A stretch of 64,000 nucleotides of DNA from Eutypella sp. D-1. Its lineage: Eukaryota; Ascomycota; Sordariomycetes; Xylariales; Diatrypaceae. The notes under the pieces were generated by a model. It ran no database searches. It was not told the origin of the DNA and saw nothing but the letters and a program-made list of their open reading frames with translations. Position 1 is the first letter of the stretch; each line of letters begins with the position of its first letter. The stretch spans positions 2,542,001 through 2,606,000 of the forward strand of contig JAJTTP010000003.1 of the NCBI GenBank assembly GCA_023313575.1, written 5' to 3'. Made by a program: the position numbers and the translations under genes. Below, piece after piece: positions 9,630 to 23,169 of the stretch.

Positions 9630-12600
9630 TCTGGACTTTCTCCTGGGGATTCGGTTGTGGCTCAGTCATGCACATCAGAATGGGCCAATGGAGGATCATT
9701 ATACAAGCGATAGCACTTCGCTCCCAAATCACGAGTGCTTTCTATAAAACGTCTCTCGCGAACCTTAATAATCATATACCCAGCTCCTAGACAGACTTCG
9801 GTTCTTAGCATCGCTTGATATATAGTTTACAAATAATAACCCAGCTATCAGCTTGATTGGTGTGGCGTAAGATTGGCATATATAGAAAAGCATGTCGCCA
9901 ATTATCCGCTGATAGGAACAAGTGATGTCATGTACCAACCGTAGCTGAGTTTTGCTTCGTAGACAACGTAATGATCGAGACATACCAAGACTTATTATTG
10001 ATTTCATGGTATTCATTTTCGTGACTTATCTTCTTGTAGTCCGCTCACAGGTGTACTGTTTAGCGTAGTAGTAATGGCACGATTCTCAAGGAGAAACTTA
10101 GCTGCATGTAAATGAGGAAGTCTGGTGGGCCTAATGTCACAGATAGGGGTTATCTCGTTCCGCTTATGTAACCATCTCTTTGACTCATGGCCCGGAGATC
10201 AACTAGGTAGCATTGCTCCATGGAAATAGTCATGTAGTTACTGGAGACTTCCCATCCGTAGATAAACTATAACATTATAATTATATTGCCTCATTGTCAC
10301 ATACCCTATGGCAGTCAAAGAGCGTTCTTGCAGCCAAAACTAGTGGTCAAAATCATTAGGTCTCGCATTCACGTTGAGGGTGTCTCACAACTTCCACCTC
10401 AACACTAGATGGCTAGGAATTGAAATCAGACGCCAGATTGCGACGCGTGTATTGAACTGGAGGTCGATAAACAGATATCTTAACATGAAGCAGTAAAGTT
10501 TAATGAACGCTTTCAAGTCCTTTCGCGCTACGGACGATGACCGCTGGAGATAATATCATGAACCGGTAAATATAACAAGACGATGCGCCTATTCACTGCC
10601 TCTATCGCCATATGCGCACCTCTATTATAGGCTAAGGGTGTAGACCTCCGCCCATAGTCACTACTCACCTTTCATTGCCCCTAAGGCCAAGTTCTACCTC
10701 TGTCACAAGGTCGTCGAATGGTATTAGTTCGTCATCTAGAACTAGGCCGAGCACGTTCCATGTCTATTCCGACGTTCCCGGCTGCCCCGCCTTTAGCAGC
10801 GGAAACTGCTCCGCCGTAGATAGGTAGTATGAATCAGGGAAGCCCTTCAAGAGGATTGTCAAAATCGGTGTCGAGGTCCCTGGTAACAAGAAGTCCTCCT
10901 CAACTGGATCCAGCGAGTGCAATCCCTCCAGGACCCCTTCCAGTTTTCTAATCCATCCAACTCCTTCTCCATGGTATCATCATGCATGTGGTCCAGAACC
11001 CGTGCGAACACTACATACCCGCCGACATATGCCTCGGTGCCTTTATATAGCCCTGCCTCATCTTCAGGCTCTGCTTAATCATCTCCCTCTACGTTGGGTT
11101 CTGATTCCGCCATGTCAATCGCGTCCGTAGTCAATTCCTAACTCATCTAGCACGGATTTCAAGGAGCCGAGCACTATGTCCGGCATATATACAACAGTAA
11201 CTAGCATAAGTTCGGATCTGCGATAGGTAGAACAAGATAGTCGACAGACTTGGACTCGGAGACGCCGAAGACAAAACGATATCCTGACAACGTCAACATC
11301 GACCGGGCCGACCATCAAATTTCCCAAGCCCACTGGCACGGTGGAATAGTCCAAGGCAGGTACCAGTACCACCGCTTTCCAAGCAGAAATAACCTTGCCG
11401 GCCGACGTCAGCCTCTATAAGATAGTGTCCTTTGATTAAGTATATGATTTCCACCTCATGTCTGGGACTTTCGAACTCGAACAGCATGGGTATCTCTGGA
11501 CGAGATGGTGAAGCTGAGCAAGGAATCCCTCGAAGGCTATGTGCCGATAGTCGACTTTCCCATCAGTAAGCTCCCCACAATCACGATACTGGAGTACTGT
11601 GACAGCATCGCCGCCTTACCTAGGACGAGCCAGGGCATTGACTATGAGATCTCGGGGGTGGCGAGCTCCCGCGTGTTCATGGTTGAATGGCTTATGGTTC
11701 AGGACATGTATCGGGACGAGTAGGGTCATTTCGCCGTGTCATTGTCCCAGGACATGCCCAGTTCTGTCGTGTCCAATTACTATACCGTCTGCCGCGGTAG
11801 TGTCGACGCTATAGCTGAAGTCCAGTACCTGACCTTAGAAGCCGCCTATGTGTTGGCAAAGAAACGGACGGGGAAAGTCTACGATGACCTTACTATAAGA
11901 GTTCACACCAAACTCTATATCTTCTAATGATACATGGCTATGGAGTGGTCGTGGGTACCGGTAAGAGTTTCTAGTTAGCAAGTGGCTTTTACGGTTTGCA
12001 TCACGGGAAATACAGGACTGGGGAAGGTGGGCTTCGAAACACCCAATCGATAATTTCGTGTATCTGTGTCAGACTCGGACCCTCGACGTATACTGTATAT
12101 TGTCTATGGAATACCTGTGGTATCTCAAGTACTTAGCGTGAATCTTTTGACGCCCGTTTCAGAGGCCTTGTTACTGAATTGCCACCCTATGCTCTGTATC
12201 TGGCAACAAACTACCCGCCTAAAGCAATGTAAACACCCAATCCTATGCATCCCCGCGTCGAGTGTAAACCATCCGTACAAATATCCCGTTAGATCGCAGT
12301 GCAAAGTGACTACTAGAACACGTAATCGCCGGTTACTGGTCTCTGGCCTATAACCATCAACGTAACTATATAGCAGCAATTACGGTTCAGGAGAAAAGGG
12401 GTTAGGGCTTATCGATAAGGAAGGTAGGTGCCCCTATTCTCGCCCGCTGGGTCCTGGGTGGGGGAAGGGGGGAAGGTTTATTGCTCGGTTTGTTGTTGTC
12501 CTCGTACTCTCCTATCTACCACACCTAGATAGTCGTGTCCTGCCCTGGTCATCACCGAACGAAAGACGATGGAGAGGCCCGGTGGGCATAGGCATGCAAC

Positions 12601-15576
12601 TGATCTGCCCAGCATACCATTCAACAGCCACCACATCATCTACTCCACGATTGCGACCTATCATACGTTAGACTTGAGGCGCCACTCCACCCAAGGCAGG
12701 GCCAGGCTCGTCATTATTCCACGTATTTTCGTCAGGAGTAGCATATCAGATACTACATAGCTCTACTTGGTGGGTATGCTGGTATGATAGCAAGGGACCG
12801 ACCTCGGGAAGCGCGTGTTCCCTCCGATAACAGTAGCTATCCCTTATCAGTTATGGCTAAATCCTACGCAGAAGAGCGCGCTCAAAATGCTCTCATAGGT
12901 GCTTTTGCTCCTAAATTTTCAAAACAGAATACAACTAGTACAAGTAGCAAGGAAGGTGAAGTGAGAAGTCCCAAACAAGCCTAGAAAAAGATGAGATATT
13001 GGTGCGGCAAGCAAGCAGATCAGCAAATCTATCGGAGCCAGGGGGGTTAATGCGTTTCGGGCAGTCTTTAGGGCAAGCCAAGCTGCAGTTCCTCGCAGTT
13101 CCTGCAGGACGCTCGGGCCCTCTCGAGAATTGCTTTCGCGAGGGCTGATTGGTCTTTGTCTCTCAGGTTCAGGTCATTAAAGGCTAATGATATGTACATA
13201 TGTAGTTTAGCTACTGCTCGAGAGATTTCATTAGCGTCGGGATTCCTGCTCGTCACGCCGCTCGTCACGCCGCTCGTCGGCCGGTAGGGAGTGGCAAGTG
13301 GCTGTCGAATGCAAGCACTCAAGAATGTCATTTTCACTTTCCCGAGGTAACTTGTCACTTTTTCGGGATTTCTAGCTGAGAGTGAACTTCTTCGTACCTG
13401 ATTGGGGGTATAGGATTATTCCACAATACGGTTGGTTTAAGGTTCCAAATTATTTTCAACACACCGTTGCTTTATATAGAAAGTTATATACCCTGCTTGC
13501 CTGCCAGTAGGTAGGTCGGGTACTCAGTAGATCATGAATAGGAGAAAACCACCCATTTCCGAGGTCCTTCCATTTCGGATAATATCTACTATAACCCCTT
13601 TCGGTAGAGAGGACAATTGGAAGTACCTATTCGTACAATCAAATTGGAGAACTTCCCCATATGTCGCTATACTCTGGGATCCCCTGTTCATTTCCTCTTT
13701 GCCCTATTCGCTATCGATTTCTAGTGTCCCGGTAAGTATGTCCAATAATGTAACATCGGCCAATACCTAGGTACCTAAGGACTCAATAGCGATATTTATA
13801 AGGCGCCTTATTTACCACTCTCCGCTAACTATGGAGTACTCTGTTCCAATACTATATCTACCTAAGTATTATCAGTCCTGGCTTTCTGGTTGGGATTTCA
13901 ACAAATGAACTTCTAGAGCAAGTAGATTCATGCAACGTGTACGAAGTGAAGTAAGTAAAAGCGTAATATGTAAAGTAATAAGTCCCCATATGTCTCCAGC
14001 AATAGAGGCCACTGTGCGGCCACATCTCCTTCGAGATTTGTTATGCGTATAGACAAATTGATAGACGTGTGTATGCGTCTATATGGTAGGTACACGTACG
14101 GCATCTTAAGGTGCCCGGGCAGCTAAGGTAGGGAGTACTTGCTTCATGCAGGCGCTAAGTGCCCGGGGCTTGGCGAGACTACTTACCCCCACCTCCCCCC
14201 TTCCCCTCTTCTTCAGGTACATTTCCATAAGCTATCTCCAGTCAGTTTAGGGCAGTTTGTTAGTGTGATTTGTGTGGGTGAAACTGAGTTTCAATTTCCA
14301 GCTCCAATCTCCTCACAAATATGTAAGTACTTACTTACTTCAGAACAGCTAGAGCAGAGGTAAGTGATGTTGGCAACTTCTGGACTCTGTACATACATTT
14401 ATACATTTATCATGATAGTTAGTAGCTGTTGGAAGCAGTATATTCACCAATATCGAATAGTGAATCTCGCATATCGGAATAACTAACGAATTATCCCAGT
14501 TTTGTTTTCTTCTTTATCCTGTATTCAAGATTATCACTCTCTTCTTTATTTTCTTTCCTCGAAACCCCTCTATGTAACCCCCCCTCTACCCGGCCCCCCT
14601 ACATAGGACTCAATCGGATCCATCCATTCCAATTCCAATTCCACCTTTTTTAATTCTCACTACTTAGGTAAATTACATCGGTAGTAGATGCTGTTTTCCC
14701 CATTTTATTATTGTTCATTCTCCGTTGTTCTCCGTTGTCCACCCGGCTGGCTCGCACTATCAAGAACTACTTTGGTTTAGTCAGGTACGCAATACGCAGA
14801 ATGCTGTGGTTAATGTTGTGGTTAATGCTGTAGTTAATATTGTAGTTCGCCGATTGATCGTCGTCGTGCAGTATTATCTTCCGCATATCTAGTTATACGT
14901 ACGTACGTAACGTAACGTACTTACACACGTACTTACACACACACACATACACACATATACACGCACATCACCTTGCCTTGCTTTGCCTTGCCTACATACT
15001 TCGTACATAATATACGTACATACATATACATACATATGCGCCCGGCCGGCTTCGATGCAGGTCTCGTTCCCCGGGGGGCGCCACGCCACACATCACCGTT
15101 TGCCATTACTACTGGACGATACAACTGGACGTTACTACTGGATAGAAGCTCTGGCCGCCCTAGATCCCTCTAGGCGTTTGACCTGACTACCCGAAGTGCT
15201 TGTCTGCAGACGAGACGAGACGAGGTGAGGTAGTAGTGAAAAAACGACGGAAAGAAAGTGTGTGTGTGTGTGTGCGTGTGTTTCTGTGTGTGTGTGCTAA
15301 AGAGGGGGAGAGGGGGGAAAGAAAGTGAGAGAGAGGGATAGAGACACAAATATCCTAGAAACTCTTGCCAGCGCATCGCATTGCATCGCATCGCATCGTA
15401 TCGCAACACAACCGCACCACATTTTGCACTCATATTCTCCATCTTAACTGAATGGTCCCGACTTTCCGGTTGATTGCCTCACTTTTCATTCACACCTGCT
15501 ACACCGAGGACACACGGCATCGTCCAAGTCTCGACTTATGATCCCGGGGGATAGGCGCTTGGTAACCACTTAAAAT
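9630..15576. other. 6 kb gene-poor stretch with low-complexity tracts
   Basis: No supported gene. Short frames around 10.7-12.4 kb and 12.6-13.8 kb look at most like decayed coding sequence; none shows a domain. Visible repeats are a 12-13 bp tandem of CGCCGCTCGTCA type at 13242-13279; an ACGTACGT/ACGTAACGT tract running into CA repeats at 14896-14965; (GT)n at 15258-15297; a run of GA-rich purines at 15300-15340; and TCGCA pentamers at 15372-15406. A TACCTAGGTACC motif lies near 13768. The last 700 bp are upstream of the ADF-H gene and may include its leader. Confidence 0.45.
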
Positions 15577-18500
15577 ATGTCGTTGAATGGGTTGGACGAT
15601 GAGAAGGTCCAAGGTGCGCTCGAAGCCGCGGTGGCCGAGCCTGGAGGATGGTATGGAATGCTTCCTTCTGTCTATATACTTCCCGTCATTTTTGTCATTT
15701 TTTTCTTTCATTTTATTTCCAATCTCACTTCCGCCCAATGAGTACCTACCTAGCCGGCGCGCGTTGTCTGCGACTCGGCGGCGACTCGGCGACTTACAAC
15801 TCAGCGACTCAGTGGCCAAGCGGCCCAGTAGCTTGCTTGGTGGTATCTCATCATATCCTTGTGGTATCATGGTGTCACCTCGTTTCACTCTAGTCTGCGG
15901 GTGTTGTAATAATTCCCAACCCGTCATGCCATCCCCCCCTCCCTCACCGTCAACGTAGCTCTGTCGCGATGCCTCCGATCTACCGCTGACGTAGTCTGCA
16001 CCGCCAATGATATAGGTTTCTACTGAAATATGCCAGCCGTGATGAGGTCGAGCTACTCGACCGCGGCACGGGCAGCATTGTCGAGTTGCGCAATGCCATT
16101 GAGAAATACGAAGAACCGTCGCCACTATACGGATTTGTTAGGTATAGGAGGCGGAATGTGATATTGAAATACATGCCCGAGAACTGTTCGAGGCTTGTTC
16201 AGGGTGAGTGATGTCTGCTGTCGTCGATTGTTGCCTATTGTCGCCTATCGCTCGTCTCCTCTCTCCTCTCTCCTCTCTCCTCTCTCCTCTCCTTCGCCGT
16301 CATATGCACCCCAAGTAAAAAGAATGAATGCACTAATGTAGTATGTGATTTGCGCAAAAAACATATAGCCCGGTCCGCAGTTCATTACAGCGCCGTTTGC
16401 GAGCGATTCTCACCTTACGATGCTTCCTTAGACATTGCGACAGCCAAGGAGCTCACGGATTCGAAACTGTCCGCTGCCTGTTCCCTTCACGCCGCCTCAG
16501 CATCCTCATCCTCATCCAGCAATTCGTTACGCCGCAGGAGGCTAAATGAGATCGCAGAGGAAGAGGAGGAAGAGCGAGAGAAAAAGAGACAGTCGGTTGT
16601 TCACGAAGAGCGGCCTAAATCGTCAGGCTCACAATCCTCAACTTCGTCAAGCCATCACACCCCACTCGACCCCGAAAAGATCACGTCACCGCCAGAAACG
16701 ACTTTCTCGTCACTTCGCGAACCGCCGAATTTCAACGGCGTCAACGGAGTCAACGGAGCGGAACGTCCCACTTCCTCGGCCAGATCGGAAACCGTTGGAC
16801 GTCTGTCGTCGCAAAGCGCACGGCCTGATATCCACAGCTATGCCTCTTATACCTACGGTAAACCCAAAGTGAAGCTCGGCCCACGACCCTCCTTAGATGC
16901 AAATAAGCGACCTCATACCGCGGGCAACTTCCATCCAGTCGCGGCCCTCCCGGCAGGATTCAAAGGTGTTTCAAAGGTGTCTAAGAAGGAAAAGGAAAAG
17001 GAGAAGGGAAAGGGAAAGGTGGAAGACAGGTCTCAAGGCGAAACGGAACAAAGAAAAGGAGAGGAAATGATGAGGAACATGATTCCTACAGCTTCGAATG
17101 CGATGCTTGAAGTACCGAAAGAAGCTGAGGTACAGTCGACATTGCCACCAAGACCGAACACCAGCTCTGGCGCCTCAATCAAGTCTTTAACCCCGTCCGT
17201 CGCCAACTCACTACTTCAGTCAGCAAAGGAGGGTAATAAGATGACGCCCGAAAAGGCACGTCTTATGAAGGCAATGAAGATGCGCGAGAAAAAGAAGAGA
17301 ATGGGCAATGCGGCAACATCAGCAGAGTCTCACCCTTTGCCAACGGTGCAAAATAATGCAGTCACTGTTGTCGAAGAAGAGCCGGAGAAAGTAGAAAATG
17401 AACAACCCTCTAAAGATACCGAATCCAAAGATCAACCCGCAGCCAAAACTCATTCAGATTCTGTCGACCCTCCAACACCCAAATCAATCAACACAGAGAC
17501 AAGATCGTACGATACTACTACATCAGACTCCCATCCACCATCACCTACAGCTCCGTCAATGTCAGAAGTCGGCAAGTCGACAAAGGCATCATCACTATCA
17601 GATTCTACCGACGAAACAGTGCAAGACAATAATAACAATAATGACAACGACAATAGTAATAATAAAGGAGTAAAGGAGACAGCAACGGAATCGGCAACGG
17701 CAAGCGACGATAAGATCGACGATGGTGCCCAGGACGCACAGGGAAGGCGCTTGGGGACATTAGGGGACGCTACTGGGTTAGGCTTGAGGCCCGTGGAGAC
17801 CGGCGAGTCCGCCCCGGGATATTCAAATTCAAAACCTACCCCTGAAGACCCACAGGCCGAGACACTAGAAGAAGGTGACCTGGGTGGTCTGGGTAAACCG
17901 GGTGCCCTTAGTGACCTGGGTGGTGCCCTGGATGGTGCCCTAGCTGGTGTCTCGGGAGACGCGACCTCTACCGCTATTTCCCAAAAATCTAAGGAATCCC
18001 AGCAGATTCCAGTGCCCCACACAACTCTTCATCAAACAACAGAACGAGAAGAAGAACAAGGAGAAGAAGAAGGGGCAGGAGACTCTGAACCTAATCTTCC
18101 ACCTGCCAGTGCTACTGCTGATGCTATTATTGCTGACGCTGACGCCCAATCCCAAGTCCTAACTAATCATCCGACAAGGCTTCGTACAACGGGTCTTGAC
18201 TTATCATCAACACCCGATCAGGACGAATCACCAAGGTCGGTTCTTGGCATACCGAGGTCCAAATTCTCTACGAGCGATCCCAAATCAGCTACGACCACTT
18301 CATCGTCATCCGCGTCGAGATCTCCTATTGCTTCGGCTCCTAAGTTGAGATCTAAATTCTCGACCCAAGACCTGAAGGACGCGTCTCCCGCTGCCTCGTC
18401 ACCCCTGTCCCTCGCGTCTCTTCCCACGCGTTCGCTTGCTGCCGAGAAGAGTCAACCGGTCATCGGAGAGAAGAAGGACGAGCCGATCCACGAGAAGAAA

Positions 18501-20354
18501 GTTAAGCTTGAGATTCCACAACAGTCTGCACAGCGTCAGTCGTCTCTGGAACCTAGAAGTACAGACGTGACGAACAAAAGCACGCCGCAGTCCGAAGTGA
18601 CAGATCCTTTGCTCGACGATGCACTAATGGAGGAGCTTCAAACTGCCGAGGTCCAAGAGGCGCGACCTGTAGTCGTCTCGAAATCCCCCATTTCCCCTGT
18701 CTTTCCTGTATCCGACCCTCTCAATTCGTCCCAGGATGCTCCGGATGATACCACGAAGAACAATTCACATCTTGTTCGGACAGTCTCGAATCCAGTTCGC
18801 TCTCCAATGTTAGGTCCCAACGACGTGTCCCAGAGCTCCGCGCGGAGCGTCTCAGCTGGGGATGCCGCCAACCTAACCCGTCAGCCATCTAATGCCTCCA
18901 CCACCGGGTTACCGTCGAAGAAGGGTGGTATTGGCTCGAGTATTTCTCAACGCATCAAGGCCTTGGAAAAGATGTCGGGCTCCACGGCGCCGGGAGAGGA
19001 TCGACCGAAGACTGCAACGCCCACATCTTCTTTCTATACTGTGCGTAGGGCGACCATAAGGCAGACATCCGGATCATCTACGGTGGCCGACCGCGCAAGT
19101 TCTTTGACACGGTCGCCTAATGATACCCCAAAACCACCCGCTAGAGAGGCATATGAGAAACACAAAAGGGGGAGGTCAGGCTCCATGGCTAATAGGCTAA
19201 CCATGTTCGAGCCTATGGGACTACAGGCTCCACCTCCGCGTGGTCGTCCAGAATCCATCCAAGTGACTGCCCGAATCCTTCGCGATCCCAACGAGCCCCA
19301 GTCGGCAAAGACCGAACCGCCACGGAGCATCGAAGATTATGGACAGGTCGAACTCAAGGAATCCCCATTGATCATCGACGTGCGGAAGTCAGACCCTGAA
19401 ACCGAGCCAGCGACCGCCACCATCGAGCCCCGTCCAGACGAATCCCATGAAGGCACACTGGAGAACGGAACGTCCCAAGATGCAGATCCCACGTCAGAGG
19501 ATCCGGAGAAGAAATCCCGAAGGCCATCACTAGGCGTCGTCAAGGACTTTATCAAGGACCGCCGAGCCTCCGTCATCAGCAAGTCCAGCGATAACCTCTT
19601 GAACATGGGCTCTCCCGGCAAGAATTCAACCCGGCCCCCGTCTGCGCACTCGAATCTGGCCCGGCGCTTGTCGACCTCGAGCCGCCGATCGATAAGCTAT
19701 GATCGAGACACCAATCCGACTCCTTCAATGTCTCCCGGGTTGAGTGATGCTTCAGGTGACGATGATAAATCCGACAAGAAGTCGGCCAAGAACCGTGCGT
19801 CGCGCTTCATGCGTCGGCTGTCGAGCTCGTTTACAGGTTCGTCTCGCAAGAACACGGCGGCTAACATCTCGCCCACCTTAACAGAGGAGCCCGCCAACGA
19901 GGCTGCAGCCGTCTCCGCCACCAACACCCCTCCCGAGCCGTCGACCACCGTCTCGGCCCACATCGGAGACGTCAACGTCCAGTTCCCGGATAACCTACTA
20001 TGGAAGCGTCGCAGCATGTGCCTCGACTCGCACGGCTGGCTTATCCTCACCGCCGTCCAGAGCGCGCCCGCCAGCGTCAAGGAGAAGGCCGGTGTGAAGC
20101 GATACCACCTCAGCGAATTTCGCCTGCCGTACGCCCCCGATGTCGAGGTCCAGGAACTGCCTAACAGCGTCCGGCTCGACCTGGTCGAGGGCTCATGCCT
20201 GCAAATTGCCTGCGAGTCCCGGAACGGCCAGTTGAGCGCCCTACAGTGTGAGTACCGCCGTGCCTTTGCAACAGTTTTCCGAATCGTGCTTGCTGACCAC
20301 CACAATGTAGCTCTGGAAGATGCGCACCGGAAGTATGCTGCTTTGGGTCACTAA
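15577..20354 (+). CDS. ADF-H (cofilin/coactosin-like) domain protein with long disordered middle and PH-like C-terminus
   Basis: Predicted 1394 aa from four exons: 15577-15650, 16016-16203, 16369-20247 and 20311-20354. Introns 1 and 2 (365 and 165 bp) have GTATGG/GTGAGTG donors and CTGAC/CTAAT branches. Residues 1-130 resemble an ADF-homology actin-binding fold (FLLKYASRDEVELL, then ELRNAIEKYEEPSPLYGFVRY). A Ser/Glu/Lys-rich disordered region of about 1000 residues follows, with Lys/Glu repeats (KKEKEKEKGKGK) and many Ser-Pro sites. The last 150 residues look like a PH-type lipid-binding fold (DNLLWKRRSMCLDSHGWLIL, then KRYHLSEFRLPYAP). This layout is shared by Pezizomycotina proteins thought to link actin and cortex; that role is inference. 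The third intron (20248-20310, 63 bp, GTGAGT, CTGACC, TAG) is a multiple of three without stops, so both spliced and retained forms are open. The annotated end is the spliced SLEDAHRKYAALGH. Confidence 0.85.
16254..16293. repeat. TCTCC microsatellite inside intron 2 of the ADF-H gene
   Basis: Tandem CTCTC/TCTCC pyrimidine units run for about 40 bp between the donor at 16204 and the acceptor at 16368. The tract is entirely intronic. Confidence 0.7.
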
Positions 20355-23169
20355 GCATTTTCCAATTTTGACTACGCAATCTTCTCTGGTCCGGCCTCCA
20401 GCTCTGACTTGCATGCCTTCCACGATCGAATTTTCATTTACTTTGTTGTCTACAGATACCCATTCTTCATTCAGTTCTTGTATCAACAACCTGCCGCCGA
20501 CTACGGTGTTTCTTCGCACTTACAGTTGTCATGTCGACGCAACATGCTTCGGACACCATCAGACGAAGTTTTGGGTTTCTCGATGGTTTTGTTACGGCCA
20601 ACTCAAGCGATATGGCGGCCTTTTTCTTCGTTCCGCCTTTGGAAATACTTCTTCATTTTCATCACATCGTTCCGTCCCCGCATCCATCCGTCATACCGAA
20701 AAAAAGTCTCTTTGTGTGTTTAATGTGTGTTGAAAGAAAATAGGAAGGTTGTTTTTTTTAGAGGTGGTCGGGAAAGGGAGAAGATGGGCGAGAGGGAGGT
20801 GGGGGAGCATTGCATTGGCATCGAATTGAACCCTTGAATCCTCTTTTTAATCTTCTCAGCCCCTTGCATTTCCCTGTTCTTCTAGCTCGCGCGGTCGCTG
20901 AAAACCTAACTAAAGCTGTACTACTTTGGCAAGAAGCGAGAGCCTCTTTTTTTTTTCTTCAACACCATCGTCATCCTCCACCTCACATTCCGCTTTTCTT
21001 CCTGCATCCATACATCCTTACATACGTACTCCCTTTACTACTATTATCACGCCGTACATACTACTTACTACACCTATTACCCCCATTTTTCACTATTTGC
21101 CGCAACGCACACACCTCTGGCGAGGGTATTTCATTGATTTTCTTACTGTCCAGGAAAGGGTTTTTTTTTTCTTCTATTCCTAGAACACCACACCACACCA
21201 CACCAACACATTATTCATCACTGCTGTCCCCTCTTATACGGATAGCAGTACGCAGAATTTCGAAGCATAGAGAAGGTGGTAGGAAGGGGGGGAAGAAGGA
21301 AAGGTGGCGGGCGTCTTTTTCCGTCGAGGCTTTTTTCTTCTTTTTTTCCTTTTGGGGAATTTGAAAAAGTATAAAACATAACTACAGAAAACCAAATACA
21401 AGAGGAGGACGCGATGAGGCAGAGGGTGCTGTCGAGGAGGAGAGAGAGGGGGGGAAGAGAGAGTGTGGATGGAGCTAGGTTGTGTTCTGTCGTGTCGTGT
21501 CGTGTTGTAAATAAAACCGTAAAACAGGCAAGCAGACAGGCAGGCAGACAAGGCAAGCAAGGAAAACACAACAGCAGAAATAAGTGGGATAAGAGGAGGA
21601 GGAAAGCAGCCCTGTTACCCAAGAAAGTAGCATAGGAGGCGCGTGTGTGGTCGAGAAACAAAGAAAGTTAAATTTCTCAAAATGGGAGTATGAGAGAGTG
21701 AGCCCGTGATATAGTGGATATTTTTGTGCTGCCTCCCCCGTCAACACTTAACTATTGTAAGCATCGTATTTCGCCAGCTGGAGGGGGCAAGGAGGGAACT
21801 CCATGCCCTCGCTCCCATCCCCTGTAGCCCAACCCGCCATGTCCCCGATCGTGAGAAATTCATCGATCTTCGTGTCCGTCCCACGTTTACCTACTTCTAT
21901 TGGGATCGCCTAGATATATATGTACGGTTAGCGACTCTGTCATTGCTTGTAGGCGATTCTACCACTTTGTCTCCCTATCTGATGGGCTCGAATATAGCAG
22001 GCTTTCGGTGCTTCGGATACCCCAGAGCACCCGAGGAACGGAATTTATCTGCTTGTCCACGGTGCTCTCATCTACTTACGTATATACTCAACCTCAGCCC
22101 TGAGTAGCCAGGGGTTTCCGGATTGTCTGCTAGACGGTAGCATGGCATGGCATAGCAAGCCAGTGCAACTTACGCCACGTGTGTGTCTGCCTTTATCTCT
22201 TTCCGCGCTTGATAGCTCTGGCATATTTATTCGAAGTGATTGCTTGCCTGAGCGACTACTTATACAAGCGCTGACGGTTAAGAGGTAAGTCACGTAAGCT
22301 ATCAACATTTGAATCCTGGGTGCTTGATGGGAAGAGCGAGCCGTAAGGGATGATCTCCTTTGTTAAATTTCATCCATAAAGTCGTATTCTGTCTCTTCAG
22401 TACAGAAGTCTCGGCCGGGGTGCAGAGCTAGGGTAGACACACATGTACACGTCCTGTTGGGAAGTAAGGGAGCAGGGTTTTTTCTATTCACTGTATTTCA
22501 TGTTTATCCTTCATAACCTCTTCCCTTTCTTTCCCGTCTTCGCCAGAAGAAGTGACGACAAGTTCAACGAGGAATAGCAACATCGAAGAGAGAGATGGCA
22601 ATGGGATAGGAAAGCAGGCTGTGCTGTGTGTGTGGGCATGGGAGCGAAGTTGCTACGGTTGTTTTTTGTTGACTGATTGGTTGGTTGGTATGTAATGTAG
22701 AAGAAAAGCTGGCTGTATACAAGTGAAAGTGCAGGCTGGCTGGTAAGGGTCCCAGGTCAAGGCAGAATCAAGTGCTTGTGATCGATGATGCATCAAACAA
22801 GCAGGCAGACAGGCAGCAACCAGTCCGACCAAGCTGTGAAGTCAAAAGAGTTTCCATCGAGGAAAGGGGGGGGGGCCAGAACGAAAGAAACAATGACAAA
22901 AACAAGTGAACGAACGCCGGGCAATCGGTCCGTATGCAAATATCGCGTCGCGTCGCATTTCACGTGAGAAACGTCCCCCAACCTCCTTTTTTTCCTTTCC
23001 ACATTTCCTCATCCCCTTCTCCAAGACTCCCCCCTCCACCCCCTTACCTGCCTCCCAAGTTTCGTGTTTTTTTTTTATTGTTTTGTTTTGTTTATTTTTT
23101 TTCTTGTTGATTTCCCGTTCCCATTCTTCATACCCGAAACACCATCGGTCTATTGTCGTCGCAACTGCT
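20355..23169. other. Convergent 3' intergenic region between ADF-H gene and FZO1
   Basis: The two flanking genes converge here, so both 3' ends lie in this 2.8 kb. It contains several T-, C- and A-rich tracts (for example around 20750, 20950, 21160 and 21335, and a G run at 22866-22873). Pyrimidine-rich open frames (20810-21364, 21218-21661) are translations of low-complexity DNA and are not called. Confidence 0.4.

Noticed and set aside
17450..18022. 190-codon frame antisense to the ADF-H gene
   Set aside because: Shadow of a low-complexity Ser/Pro/Glu-rich coding exon on the other strand; the sense frame has conserved domains.
20810..21661. Open frames of 90-184 codons on both strands downstream of the ADF-H gene
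   Set aside because: Translations of pyrimidine-rich low-complexity DNA (Phe/Leu/Pro/His runs).
22295..22325. tRNA gene suggested by a TTTGAATCC T-loop-like string
   Set aside because: No matching acceptor and anticodon arms could be formed.
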